Shown here piece by piece: positions 1 to 8,956 of a stretch of 24,350 nucleotides of DNA (position 1 is its first letter; the number at the start of each line of letters is the position of its first letter). Both the position numbers and the translations under genes were made by a program. Source of the stretch: Desulfococcus sp041737845 (GTDB lineage: Bacteria > Desulfobacterota > Desulfobacteria > Desulfobacterales > Desulfococcaceae). Location: NCBI RefSeq assembly GCF_041737845.1, contig NZ_JBGSQX010000064.1, positions 1 through 24,350 of the forward strand, in the 5' to 3' direction. The notes beneath the pieces were generated by a model. It saw only the letters and a program-made list of their open reading frames with translations. It did no database searches and was not told the DNA's origin.

Positions 1-80
1 GGCCCGGCGGCCGGGCACGGACGGACCGCGACAAACAGGGCGATGAGGCAGGCAAAGATCATGTGGACCAGGCCGCTCAT
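1..80 (-). CDS. Exported protein of the MoxR/DUF58 operon, N-terminus only
   Basis: Only the first 26 codons lie in the window. They begin MSGLVHMIFACLIALF, then continue through VAVRPCPAAG: a short hydrophobic stretch ending in a small-residue cleavage region, as expected for a Sec signal peptide. The ATG overlaps the stop of the DUF58 gene in an ATGA arrangement, so translation is probably coupled. In Bat-type operons a MoxR ATPase and a DUF58 protein are followed by membrane or periplasmic Bat proteins, so this is likely one of them or an operon-specific exported protein. The visible part does not identify the family. Confidence 0.6.
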   Translation of the reverse strand, partial: MSGLVHMIFACLIALFVAVRPCPAAG

Positions 81-955
81 CGCCTGCGCCGCTCCCGGTA
101 CCGAAAATACCGGGTCAGGGCGTCGGCCGCCTGGTCCCCGGTCTGAAGTTCGACGGCGTCCACGTCGGCGGCCTTCAACGCGCCGAGCCGCCTGCGATAG
201 TCCTCCGCCCGGGCGGCTTCATAGGCCTTCCGGGTGGCGGCATCCGATGCGTCGATCAACTGAGCCTCCCCGGTCTCCGGATCCCGGAGGGTCAGGAGCC
301 CCCCTTCGGGCAGGCGGAACTCGCCCGGGTCCGAGAGCACGACCCCGATCAGTTCGTGTTTGCGGGAAAGCATCCGCATTTCTCGGGAGTATCCATCGTC
401 CTGAAAATCGGAGATCAGAAACGCCACGGACCGCTTTCGGGCGACCCGGCCCAGAAATGCCAGGGCCTCCCGGATATCCGTGCCGGTCCGTTCGGGCTGA
501 AAGGCAAATATCTCCTTGATGAGGCGCCAGACATGGGCGGACCCTTTTTGGGGTGGGATATGGCGTTCGATCCTGTCGGTGAACAGGATCGCGCCCACCT
601 TGTCGTTGTTGCGGACGGCGTTGAAGGCCAGGATGGCCGCCGTTTCCGCCGCCGCCTCCCGTTTCAGCATGTCGCCGGTGCCGAAGCCGCCCGAGGCGCT
701 CATGTCCACCAGGAGGTTGACCACGAGTTCGCGCTCCTCCCGGTAGCGCTTGATATAGGGCCGCCCGAGGCGCGCCGACACCTTCCAGTCGATGCTCTTG
801 ACGTCATCGCCGGGCGAATACTCCCGGACCTCCTCGAACTCGATCCCCGACCCGCGGAAAACAGAGCGGTACTGGCCGGCCATCAGGGTATTGACCCGCC
901 GCGAACTCTTGAAATGGATCTTCTTGATCTTTTTGATGACTTCCGGAGAAAGCAT
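77..955 (-). CDS. DUF58 / VWA-like protein, partner of MoxR
   Basis: A 292-residue protein with the hallmark DUF58 segment in its N-terminal third: GSGIEFEEVREYSPGDD, then the IDWK...RPYIKRYREERE region. A von Willebrand A-like fold follows, with a DMSAS motif (DxSxS, about residues 84-88) able to form a metal site. There is no signal peptide or membrane segment, so it should be cytosolic, unlike longer DUF58 proteins that carry N-terminal membrane helices. Family members are encoded next to MoxR ATPases and are thought to act with them as chaperones assembling or activating envelope proteins; that role is inferred here. The ATG at 955 is preferred over a GTG at 967 because an AGGAGGTG ribosome site lies 9 bases before the ATG but would overlap the GTG. 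The gene sits 39 bases after moxR. Confidence 0.9.
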   Translation of the reverse strand: MLSPEVIKKIKKIHFKSSRRVNTLMAGQYRSVFRGSGIEFEEVREYSPGDDVKSIDWKVSARLGRPYIKRYREERELVVNLLVDMSASGGFGTGDMLKREAAAETAAILAFNAVRNNDKVGAILFTDRIERHIPPQKGSAHVWRLIKEIFAFQPERTGTDIREALAFLGRVARKRSVAFLISDFQDDGYSREMRMLSRKHELIGVVLSDPGEFRLPEGGLLTLRDPETGEAQLIDASDAATRKAYEAARAEDYRRRLGALKAADVDAVELQTGDQAADALTRYFRYRERRRR

Positions 956-994
956 CCGCGCATTCACCTCCTCGCACCCTGAGGGAGCCCCGGG

Positions 995-1975
<981 letters not shown>

Positions 1976-2069
1976 AAAACCTCCTTATGCCATGAGCCGG
2001 ATGCCCGCCGGCCCCCCGGGGCGATGCCGGCAGAGGCGGCGGACCCCATGCCGCAATTTGAAAAGAGCA

Positions 2070-2098
2070 ATCTTAGAGAACCATTTAAACCTTGTCAA
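2070..2098 (-). promoter_or_regulatory. Sigma-70-type promoter of the moxR operon
   Basis: On the minus strand TTGACA (2098-2093, a perfect -35) is followed after 17 bases by TAAGAT (2075-2070). Transcription would start near 2063 and give a leader of about 90 bases before the moxR GTG. Its -35 box overlaps the -35 box of the divergent cyclase promoter almost completely. It lies in the 340-base gap 1976-2315, where I see no gene. Confidence 0.65.
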
Positions 2099-2120
2099 GA
2101 CCGCTCCTTGGCTTTATAAG
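2092..2120 (+). promoter_or_regulatory. Sigma-70-type promoter of the cyclase / LOG-like operon
   Basis: TTGTCA (2092-2097) is separated by exactly 17 bases from TATAAG (2115-2120); each box matches consensus at five of six positions. Transcription would begin near 2127, leaving a leader of about 190 bases before the cyclase ATG. That leader holds an imperfect hairpin with arms ATGCGGC (2186-2192) and GCCGCAT (2206-2212), and no recognisable riboswitch. The -35 box is shared, on opposite strands, with the moxR promoter. Confidence 0.6.
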
Positions 2121-2315
2121 ATAGGCGACTTGAACCTTGGCGGTTCCGCAAAAAGCCCGATATCTTCGCTGCGATTATCCCGTCGATGCGGCGGGCGGCA
2201 ACTATGCCGCATTCATGGGCATTCGCAATCTATAGATCTCGAACTTTTCACGGAACCGTCCGCCAAGCGACTTGCGAGTGAATCCCCCCGTACGTCGCCG
2301 CTGGAAGGGCACCCG

Positions 2316-3989
2316 ATGAAAAGATCCCGGAATGAGGCGCAGCGGCCGCTTTTTGGCCACATCCTCATGCAGAAGAACATCATCACGGAAGCGCAGTTGC
2401 AGCAGGCCCTGGACATCCAGAGGACCCGCAGGGCTCAGTTGACCGATCCGACCCATATCGGCCAGGTCCTCGTTCAACTGGGATATGCCGCGGAAAAGGA
2501 CGTCCTCCAGGCCATCAACGAATACCACAGCCTCGCCGTCAAATCCCTTTCCGAAAACCTCCATGAACAGGTCGAAAGCCGCTGCCAGAAGCCCGGAAAG
2601 GGGGTTTTCATCCCGCGGGTCCCGATCTGGCTCCAATGGTCTCTGATCACGACGGGACTCATCACCGTCACCGTATTCACCCTCTACCTCTTTACCATAG
2701 ACCTTCAGAACAAGCAGCTTTTCCGGCAGACCCTCCTCATCGGCAAGGTGAGCCTCAATTATTTCGTCAGCAACGCGAGGATCCTGCTCCTTGAAGAGAA
2801 GAACGATCTGATGCTGAACACCCTCCTCACCGAGGCGTCGGCCGTGGAGGGCATCGTCTATGCCATCATCCTCGACCAGAACAGGATCATCAAGGCCCAC
2901 ACCGATCACACCCGCATCGGCGAAACCTTCGACATGGAGTCCCTCACCACAAGCGGCATCAAAGAAGACACCTTCACCTATTTTGACTATTTCTCGGCCA
3001 CTGGAGAGCACATCCTCAACCTGAGCCGCACCGTCGTCATGAAGGAGAAAGCGCTGGGGGAGGTCCATGTTGGAATATCCCTGGACTTCATCGACCTCAG
3101 CATCCGGGAAAAAAACCGGCACATTCTCATCATCAGCCTGGCGATCATCGGCCTCGGCCTCGTCATCGCCGTATTCTACAGCATCCGGTTCTCGAGGCCC
3201 CTGACCATCCTCGTCAGGGCGTTCGGCGAGATCAGCGCCGGAAACTACCAGCACAGGATCCAGGACACCCGGAAAGACGAATTCGGAAACCTCGCGAAAT
3301 CCTTCAACAGCATGAGCCGGGAACTCTGGCTGAAATCCATGATGGAGCGCTCCTTCGGCAAATATGTGGGGACCGAGGTCCTGGAACTGATCCTGAACAA
3401 TCCGGCGAGCGACTGGCTGAAGGGCAAAAGACGCAGCGCCACGGTGCTGTTCACCGACGTCCGGGGGTTTACCTCCTACTCCGAGCCGCGGGAGCCGGAG
3501 GAGATCGTGGAGCGGCTCAACGAATACTTCGAGATCGCCACGGAGGCCATCAACCGCCACGGCGGGTACGTCGACAAGTTCGTGGGCGACGCCGTCATGG
3601 GGGTGTTCGGGGTGCCTTTCCCCTGCGACGACCACGTCGAACGAGCCGTCCGCGCGGCCATGAGCATGCAGCAGACCTTCCAGGAGAAAAGCCGGTCCCG
3701 GAAGAACGGCTTTCTCGGCAGGATCGGCATCGGCATCAATTCCGGCATGGTCCTGTCGGGAAATATCGGCTCCCAGATGAAGATGGAGTACACGGTGATC
3801 GGCGACACCGTCAACGTGGCCTCCCGATTGAACGGCCTTGCCGGGCCGGGCGAGGTGATCATCAGCAGGGCGATCTACGAGCCCATGAAAGCGATCCTGG
3901 AGGTTGCGCCGCTCGAACCGCAGAACATCAAGGGGAAGCTCTATCCCGTCGAGGCCTTCCGCGTCCTCCACCTCTCCGGGGAGGAATAG
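2316..3989 (+). CDS. Membrane class III adenylate cyclase with GspE-N-like domain, extracytoplasmic sensor and HAMP
   Basis: A 557-residue, two-helix membrane cyclase predicted to make cAMP from ATP. Residues 12-75 resemble the N-terminal domain of type II secretion ATPases (GspE-N/MshEN), with two tandem units beginning FGHILMQKNIITEAQL and HIGQVLVQLG. Helix 1 is at about 105-127, an extracytoplasmic sensor at 128-267 (Cache/CHASE-like length), helix 2 at 268-290, and HAMP at about 291-343. The cyclase domain spans about 370-555. Metal-binding Asp381 (TVLFTDVRGF) and Asp425 (DKFVGDAVM) are present. Lys421 and Thr493 (EYTVIGDTVN) occupy the purine-specificity positions and favour adenine over guanine. 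Asn500 and Arg504 complete the catalytic set, so the enzyme looks active. The ATG follows GGAAGGG by 6 bases. It is followed after 3 bases by the LOG-like gene. The ligand of the sensor is unknown. Confidence 0.92.
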   Translation: MKRSRNEAQRPLFGHILMQKNIITEAQLQQALDIQRTRRAQLTDPTHIGQVLVQLGYAAEKDVLQAINEYHSLAVKSLSENLHEQVESRCQKPGKGVFIPRVPIWLQWSLITTGLITVTVFTLYLFTIDLQNKQLFRQTLLIGKVSLNYFVSNARILLLEEKNDLMLNTLLTEASAVEGIVYAIILDQNRIIKAHTDHTRIGETFDMESLTTSGIKEDTFTYFDYFSATGEHILNLSRTVVMKEKALGEVHVGISLDFIDLSIREKNRHILIISLAIIGLGLVIAVFYSIRFSRPLTILVRAFGEISAGNYQHRIQDTRKDEFGNLAKSFNSMSRELWLKSMMERSFGKYVGTEVLELILNNPASDWLKGKRRSATVLFTDVRGFTSYSEPREPEEIVERLNEYFEIATEAINRHGGYVDKFVGDAVMGVFGVPFPCDDHVERAVRAAMSMQQTFQEKSRSRKNGFLGRIGIGINSGMVLSGNIGSQMKMEYTVIGDTVNVASRLNGLAGPGEVIISRAIYEPMKAILEVAPLEPQNIKGKLYPVEAFRVLHLSGEE

Positions 3990-3992
3990 GTC

Positions 3993-4508
3993 GTGAGGCC
4001 CTCCGGGGGAAAAGTGCGGATCGTCGGCGTCATGGGCGGCGGCGCGGCCGATGAAGAGACGATGGAAAAGGCCCGTGAACTGGGAGAGCGGATCGCCCTG
4101 GAGGGGTGGGTGCTTCTCACCGGCGGAAGGCATGCCGGCGTGATGGCGGCCTCGGCCCGGGGCGCGCGGGAGGCCGGGGGCCTGGTGGTCGGCATCCTCC
4201 CCGATGACCACTGGGGCCGGGTTTCCCCGTATGTCACCATCCCGATCCTTACCGGGATGGGAGACGCCCGGAACATCATCAACGTCCTCTCCAGCCATGT
4301 CGTCGTGGCCTGCCCGGGCGGCCCCGGAACGATCTCGGAGATCGCCCTGGCCCTGAAGGCCGGACGCCCGGTCATTCTGATGGATTTTGACACGGGGGGA
4401 ATCTTTGACCGCTGCGAAAGGGAGGGCCGCCTTCACCGGGACAAAACGCCCCGGGCGGTCATTGAACGGATCAAGGCCGGGGAGACGGCAGGGGCCGGAG
4501 GATCATGA
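3993..4508 (+). CDS. LOG-like Rossmann-fold protein (TIGR00725 / SLOG type)
   Basis: A 171-residue Rossmann-fold protein of the TIGR00725 branch of the SLOG/LOG superfamily. Visible motifs are the N-terminal IVGVMGGG nucleotide-binding loop, LLTGGRHAGVMAASARGA, GMGDARN, and the superfamily signature PGGPGTISE. The LOG relatives include cytokinin-activating phosphoribohydrolases acting on nucleoside monophosphates; this branch is uncharacterised, so nucleotide binding is likely but a reaction cannot be assigned. The GTG start lies 3 bases after the cyclase stop and 8 bases after GGGGAGG (3978-3984), which is inside the cyclase reading frame. A second in-frame GTG at 4014 is possible. Its 3' end overlaps the convergent ispD by 6 bases, so the two genes share no terminator. 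Confidence 0.85.
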   Translation: MRPSGGKVRIVGVMGGGAADEETMEKARELGERIALEGWVLLTGGRHAGVMAASARGAREAGGLVVGILPDDHWGRVSPYVTIPILTGMGDARNIINVLSSHVVVACPGGPGTISEIALALKAGRPVILMDFDTGGIFDRCEREGRLHRDKTPRAVIERIKAGETAGAGGS

Positions 4509-5219
4509 CCCGTCGCGGGGTCCCGCCGCCTGCAGCAGCCCCATGATGGCCGGGGCCAGCGCCAGGTCTTCCGGCGTGGTGATCTTCAGGTTGAAGCGGC
4601 ACCCCGGAATCATCCGGACCGGCCGCCCCATGCGCTCCAGGAGGGCGGCATCGTCGGTCTCCACAATGCCTCTTGCGCGGGCGAATTCATGGGCCTCCCG
4701 GATCAGGTCGTACCGGAATGCCTGGGGCGTCTGGGCGCACCAGATCCTGCTCCGGTCCAGGGTCTTCTCGATGATGCCGGCCGCGTCGACCTGTTTCAGG
4801 GTATCCACGGCGGGAATGCCCGGCATGCAGGCCCCGCAGGCCTCGGCTCCCGCGATGCAGCGGGCGATGAGGTCGGCCTGGATGAAGGGGCGGACCCCGT
4901 CGTGGATGGCCGCAACCTCCGCAAGCCCCCCTGCCGCCGCCAGCCCGTTGTATACCGATGCCTGCCGCTCCGCCCCGCCCGGAACCAGTTCAATGGCGCG
5001 CCGGTCGTCAAAAAGACTCAGAATATGATCCCGGCAGTAGGCGAGGTCCGTTTCAGGCACCACCAGGAAGATGCGGCGGATCGCCCTGCATTGAAGGAAG
5101 GCGGACAGGGTGTGGCCCAGAATCGGGCGCCCGCCGAAAGCGAGATACTGCTTGCGGAGGGTGCTTTTCATGCGCCGCCCGTCTCCGCCGGCCACGATGA
5201 TGCCCACCGCCCGTGTCAT
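4503..5219 (-). CDS. ispD: 2-C-methyl-D-erythritol 4-phosphate cytidylyltransferase
   Basis: IspD joins MEP to CTP to give CDP-methylerythritol, the third step of the non-mevalonate isoprenoid pathway, in the cytosol. The 238-residue length is standard. The N-terminal CTP loop reads IIVAGGDGRRM (7-17), followed by RKQY with the conserved Lys23. The family signature AIHDGVRPF is present, then AQTPQAFRYD and the ETDDA segment. The gene begins 3 bases after the stop of the HPr-domain gene and looks like the last member of the sufC-sufB-HPr operon. No ispF follows; the convergent LOG-like gene overlaps its end. It could in principle be the ribitol-phosphate relative (TarI), but the MEP assignment is far more likely in this context. 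Confidence 0.93.
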   Translation of the reverse strand: MTRAVGIIVAGGDGRRMKSTLRKQYLAFGGRPILGHTLSAFLQCRAIRRIFLVVPETDLAYCRDHILSLFDDRRAIELVPGGAERQASVYNGLAAAGGLAEVAAIHDGVRPFIQADLIARCIAGAEACGACMPGIPAVDTLKQVDAAGIIEKTLDRSRIWCAQTPQAFRYDLIREAHEFARARGIVETDDAALLERMGRPVRMIPGCRFNLKITTPEDLALAPAIMGLLQAAGPRDGS

Positions 5220-5222
5220 GGT

Positions 5223-6545
5223 CTATTCGTGGAGATAGGCGAGTTCACGCGGAAGCGACACTCCGTTGCCCATGATATCCTCGCCGTAGTTGGAATTTGC
5301 GAGCACCTTGAGATCCCGGAGGGACCGGGCATCCCCCTCAAACCGCACCAAGGTGATGTTTTCGTTCTTGATTTTGCCGCCCGCCCACTGGATGTCCAGG
5401 ACGCTGCTGGCGTCAAACCGGCCTTCCCCCGCACACAGCTCGACCTTGCCGCCATAGTACTGAACGATCTTGGCCACCAGCAGGCTCGGCCGGCTGTGAA
5501 ACCCCCTGGGCACCGGCACCCCCACCTGAATGACATCGCGCTCGATATTCTCGTTCAAGACCGCCTGGGCGATGTCTTTCCCCTGGGAGAAGAAGTGGCA
5601 TACCCAGTAAAGGCCGTAATTGATGGTCCGGTCCAGGAGCCTGTCCGGATCCACCAGAAAGGAGAGCTGGTTTCGTACGCTCTTGTAGATATCCCGGTAT
5701 CCGGCCTCGTGGAGATGGCGTTCGTAGAAGTGAAGAAACCGGCCCATGCTCTGAAGCAGGTGGAATACCACGGAGAAATGACTGCGGAGGGATTTGAGCT
5801 GCCGCTCGCCGGAGATGTATCCGCCGTGAATCACGTAGGTGTCAAAGGAGGACTGGAGGTTGTGCACCAGCATTTCATACCGCCTCACCTCTACCTCGTT
5901 GATCATCTCCGGAACCAGGGAGCGGATCCTGGCCGGGTCATAGGCATCGAAGTATCCGAACTGGTCGAAGTGCTTGCCGATTTTCAGAAATTCGCTCGCG
6001 ATCTTCACGATATGCTTTTTCGGCTGGGTTTTCTCCTCGTCGTCGATATTGTATTCCAACCGCGTGCCGGTGACGATCCCCGGAAAATCCGATGCTTCGA
6101 ATTCATCCCCCGGGACGGGGATGCCCAGTCGTTTGGCCTCATCCAGGATGACCGGGGCGATCTTGATCAGGGATCGGGTCAGGAACTCGAGGGTCAGGCG
6201 CCCCTCTGTCTCAAAGGAAGCATCGGCTTTCAGGTCATAGCAGACCAGGCGGTTGAGGATGTGCTTCTGGGAATAGCCCCCCAGGCTCAGGTGCCTCACG
6301 GCGGCGCAAAGTTCCCTGTAAAGATACCATTCCTTGTTGTTCTTGGCGCCGTGGAAGTCGAGAAAATCCTCGAGGACCTGTGAGGTGCCGATCAGCTTGG
6401 AAAAAAGCTTCTTGGTGAACTCATATCCATGTTCCGGGGATCCGGGGCCGAGAATGAACAGGCAGCACCTGAGGTAGTCGCGGGAGAACAGGTGAACCTT
6501 CTGGGTGAAGGAATGGTCTTCAGCCCTTCGCTCTGCGGCGATCAT
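5223..6545 (-). CDS. Uncharacterised 440-residue protein with C-terminal HPr-like domain
   Basis: The last ~100 residues (about 340-425) match the phosphocarrier HPr. The motif PRGFHSRPS places His350 at the PTS phosphorylation site (His15 of E. coli HPr), with Arg352 and Pro353 also conserved. DASSVLDIQWAG places Ser381 where HPr carries its regulatory serine (Ser46). The first ~335 residues are rich in aromatic and charged residues, probably mostly helical, with no signal peptide or membrane helix, and I recognise no family for them. No EI or EIIA component is in the window, so the phosphodonor is unknown; roles as a regulator or in nitrogen-type PTS signalling are possibilities only. The start abuts the sufB stop with no gap and the stop is 3 bases from the ispD ATG, so it is firmly embedded in this operon. 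Confidence 0.82.
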   Translation of the reverse strand: MIAAERRAEDHSFTQKVHLFSRDYLRCCLFILGPGSPEHGYEFTKKLFSKLIGTSQVLEDFLDFHGAKNNKEWYLYRELCAAVRHLSLGGYSQKHILNRLVCYDLKADASFETEGRLTLEFLTRSLIKIAPVILDEAKRLGIPVPGDEFEASDFPGIVTGTRLEYNIDDEEKTQPKKHIVKIASEFLKIGKHFDQFGYFDAYDPARIRSLVPEMINEVEVRRYEMLVHNLQSSFDTYVIHGGYISGERQLKSLRSHFSVVFHLLQSMGRFLHFYERHLHEAGYRDIYKSVRNQLSFLVDPDRLLDRTINYGLYWVCHFFSQGKDIAQAVLNENIERDVIQVGVPVPRGFHSRPSLLVAKIVQYYGGKVELCAGEGRFDASSVLDIQWAGGKIKNENITLVRFEGDARSLRDLKVLANSNYGEDIMGNGVSLPRELAYLHE

Positions 6546-7721
6546 CTACATCATGTCCTTCTGGGTTTCCGAAATGGCCTTGTCGAGCTTTTCCCGCAGA
6601 CCGGGGGGCAGACCTTCGATGTCAACGTTCAGAAAGCCCCTGACGATCGTCGACACGGCATCCTCCTCGTCCAGGCCCCGGGCCATGAGATACTCGATCT
6701 CCCGCCGGTCGATTTTCCCCACGGCTGCTTCATGGGACATCTCCACCCCGGGAACGAACCCCTGCAGCTCCGGAATGGCATGCATGAGCCCATTGTTCAG
6801 GATCAGCCCCTTGCATTCGAGGTGAGCCCTCACCCCGGCGGCCTTTCCGATCAGATCCCCCCGGACGATGATCGTTCCGCCGGAGGTGATGCCGCGGCTG
6901 ATGATCTCCGCACGGGTATTGGGCGCCGTAAGAACCACCCGGGAGCCGACATCCATGTGGCTGCCGGCGCCGGCCACCAGAACGCTGTTGAAGCGGGCCA
7001 CCGCCCCTTCCCCCTCGAGGTGCGTCGTCGGAAACATTTGGAGGGATCCCACCGGCTTGAGGCAGATATAGTTGGAGATCAGGGTCCCCCCCTCGGCCAC
7101 GCGGGTCACCGTCCGGGGCCTGACACTGACCTTCCTGCCCCAATCGTGGATCATGGTGAACATCAGCGTGGCCCCTTTTTTGACATAGAACTCGGAAACG
7201 CCCACGTGAAGCCCCGACTCCAGGTGGGGCGCCGTGGCGCAGCCGGTGATCACATGGACCCGGGAACCCTCCTCGGCGATCACGATGTTATGGACGTTCT
7301 GAGAAAATCCGTTTTTTTCGATGTAGAGACAGGACTGAACGGGGTGGGCCGCCCTGACGCCGGGGAGAACCCGGATGAAGTAGCCTTCATGGGGATGGGC
7401 CTTGGCGCTCCTTGTAAACGGGTCCAGATCCGGCGAAATGCTTTTCCACGCGTACTCCGAAAGCCAGGGGTGAGCGGCCATCGCCTGGGAGATGCCCATC
7501 ATCTCGACGCCGGCCTGATGGGACATGCAATGAACCACCGTCCGGTCCTTCTGGATGAAGGTCCCGATGCGGTCCCTTTCGAGGGGGTCGATCCCCACAT
7601 CCAGCCACTTCTCGGCGTCCGAGGCATCGATGCGGCTCAATTCCGGGATGTAGGCATGCGCTTCCGCATCCGTCTGAAATGCTTCAGGATCGACCGTTAT
7701 CGCATTTTCTACATCGCGCAT
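6546..7721 (-). CDS. sufB: SufB/SufD-family Fe-S cluster scaffold (minimal SufBC / SMS type)
   Basis: A 391-residue SufB/SufD-core protein with the right-handed beta-helix pattern and the conserved C-terminal helix region (SHEAAVGKIDRREIEYLMA, 329-347). Cys303 in HLECKGLIL and Glu331 in MSHEA fall at the positions of E. coli SufB Cys405 and Glu434, the residues used to build the cluster. It is shorter than classical SufB (about 495 residues) and there is no separate SufD, SufS or SufE here. The pair with SufC therefore matches the two-gene SUF-like minimal system (SMS) known from archaea and anaerobic bacteria. The ATG at 7721 is chosen because GAGGA lies 9 bases before it; it overlaps the sufC end by 13 bases. 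An in-frame ATG at 7730 would touch the ribosome site. Sulfur donor not visible. Confidence 0.9.
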   Translation of the reverse strand: MRDVENAITVDPEAFQTDAEAHAYIPELSRIDASDAEKWLDVGIDPLERDRIGTFIQKDRTVVHCMSHQAGVEMMGISQAMAAHPWLSEYAWKSISPDLDPFTRSAKAHPHEGYFIRVLPGVRAAHPVQSCLYIEKNGFSQNVHNIVIAEEGSRVHVITGCATAPHLESGLHVGVSEFYVKKGATLMFTMIHDWGRKVSVRPRTVTRVAEGGTLISNYICLKPVGSLQMFPTTHLEGEGAVARFNSVLVAGAGSHMDVGSRVVLTAPNTRAEIISRGITSGGTIIVRGDLIGKAAGVRAHLECKGLILNNGLMHAIPELQGFVPGVEMSHEAAVGKIDRREIEYLMARGLDEEDAVSTIVRGFLNVDIEGLPPGLREKLDKAISETQKDMM

Positions 7722-8470
7722 CGGGTGCATTCCTCGTAGCCGTATTCCCGGATCCATTTCAGGATTTCGCTGGCATTCCTGTTGAGGCACAGCACCCCGT
7801 CGAACAGGACACGGCCTTTATCCGCGGTGATGTATTCAAGGATGTGTCCGGTATGGGTGATGACCAGGGCCGACTTTGCCTGCTGCGGGAACGGTTCACC
7901 CGGCGGGAGATCGCGGTTGCATCGGATTCCCCGCCCCAGAAGCTGGTTGATGGTCTTGCCGATGAGGACGATGTTTTCCAGATCCACCCCGGATTCCGGT
8001 TCATCCAGGAGAACAAGATCGGGCTGCTGGGCCATCAACTGAAGCAGCTCGGAGCGTTTGATCTCACCGCCGGAAAAATTATCGTTCACATCCCGGTCCA
8101 GAAAATCGCTGAACCCCACCCGACGCGCCAGTGCGTCGACGTCGATCTCTCCCCGCCTCGCGCCGCAGATCTCCACGATGGAGCGGGTTTTGAGGCCCTT
8201 GATCGTCGGCGGCCGCTGAAAGGAGATGCCGATGCCCAGACGCGCCCGCTCGTGCGAGGGCATATAGGTGATGTCCTCCCCCTTGAAGGTGATCTTTCCG
8301 TGGGTGACGGTGTATCCGGAAAACCCCATGAGCGTCATCATCAGGCTGGTTTTTCCCGATCCGTTCGGCCCGAAAAGGACGTGGGTCTCGCCTCTCGGCA
8401 CCGCCATGTTGATGTTTTTCAGAATGGGTTTCCCGCCGATCTCCACCCGCAGTTCTTCTATCAGCAGCAT
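7709..8470 (-). CDS. sufC: SufC-type ABC ATPase of the Fe-S assembly pair
   Basis: A 253-residue soluble ABC ATPase that powers cluster assembly on SufB. Walker A is GPNGSGKT (34-41), the ABC signature NFSGGEIKRS (131-140), Walker B DLVLLDEPESGVD (151-163), and the switch His206 lies in ITHTGH. The Q-loop lies in GISFQRPPTIKG. Between Walker B and the switch His there is an extra Pro-rich stretch (about 180-198) that I do not recall from typical SufC. The C-terminus carries a CxxC pair (ECTRCAM). The ATG at 8470 fits the family start; longer frames would run into the RNase P RNA. GAGGAG lies upstream at a long spacing. A short inverted repeat (8498-8512) lies in the leader. It overlaps sufB by 13 bases, so the two are probably coupled. 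Confidence 0.93.
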   Translation of the reverse strand: MLLIEELRVEIGGKPILKNINMAVPRGETHVLFGPNGSGKTSLMMTLMGFSGYTVTHGKITFKGEDITYMPSHERARLGIGISFQRPPTIKGLKTRSIVEICGARRGEIDVDALARRVGFSDFLDRDVNDNFSGGEIKRSELLQLMAQQPDLVLLDEPESGVDLENIVLIGKTINQLLGRGIRCNRDLPPGEPFPQQAKSALVITHTGHILEYITADKGRVLFDGVLCLNRNASEILKWIREYGYEECTRCAM

Positions 8471-8531
8471 CGTTTTTGCAGTCTCTCCTCCTGCCGGGAA
8501 TCGATCTGATTCGGTTGGATATGGAAAAAAA

Positions 8532-8945
<414 letters not shown>

Positions 8946-8956
8946 CTGGCAAAACC

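Noticed and set aside
2202..4436. Long minus-strand open frame of 744 codons
   Set aside because: It runs antisense across the cyclase and LOG-like genes; composition reflects GC-rich third positions, with no motif.
4689..6383. Plus-strand open frame of 564 codons
   Set aside because: It spans two well-supported minus-strand genes (ispD and the HPr-domain gene) and has no recognisable domain.
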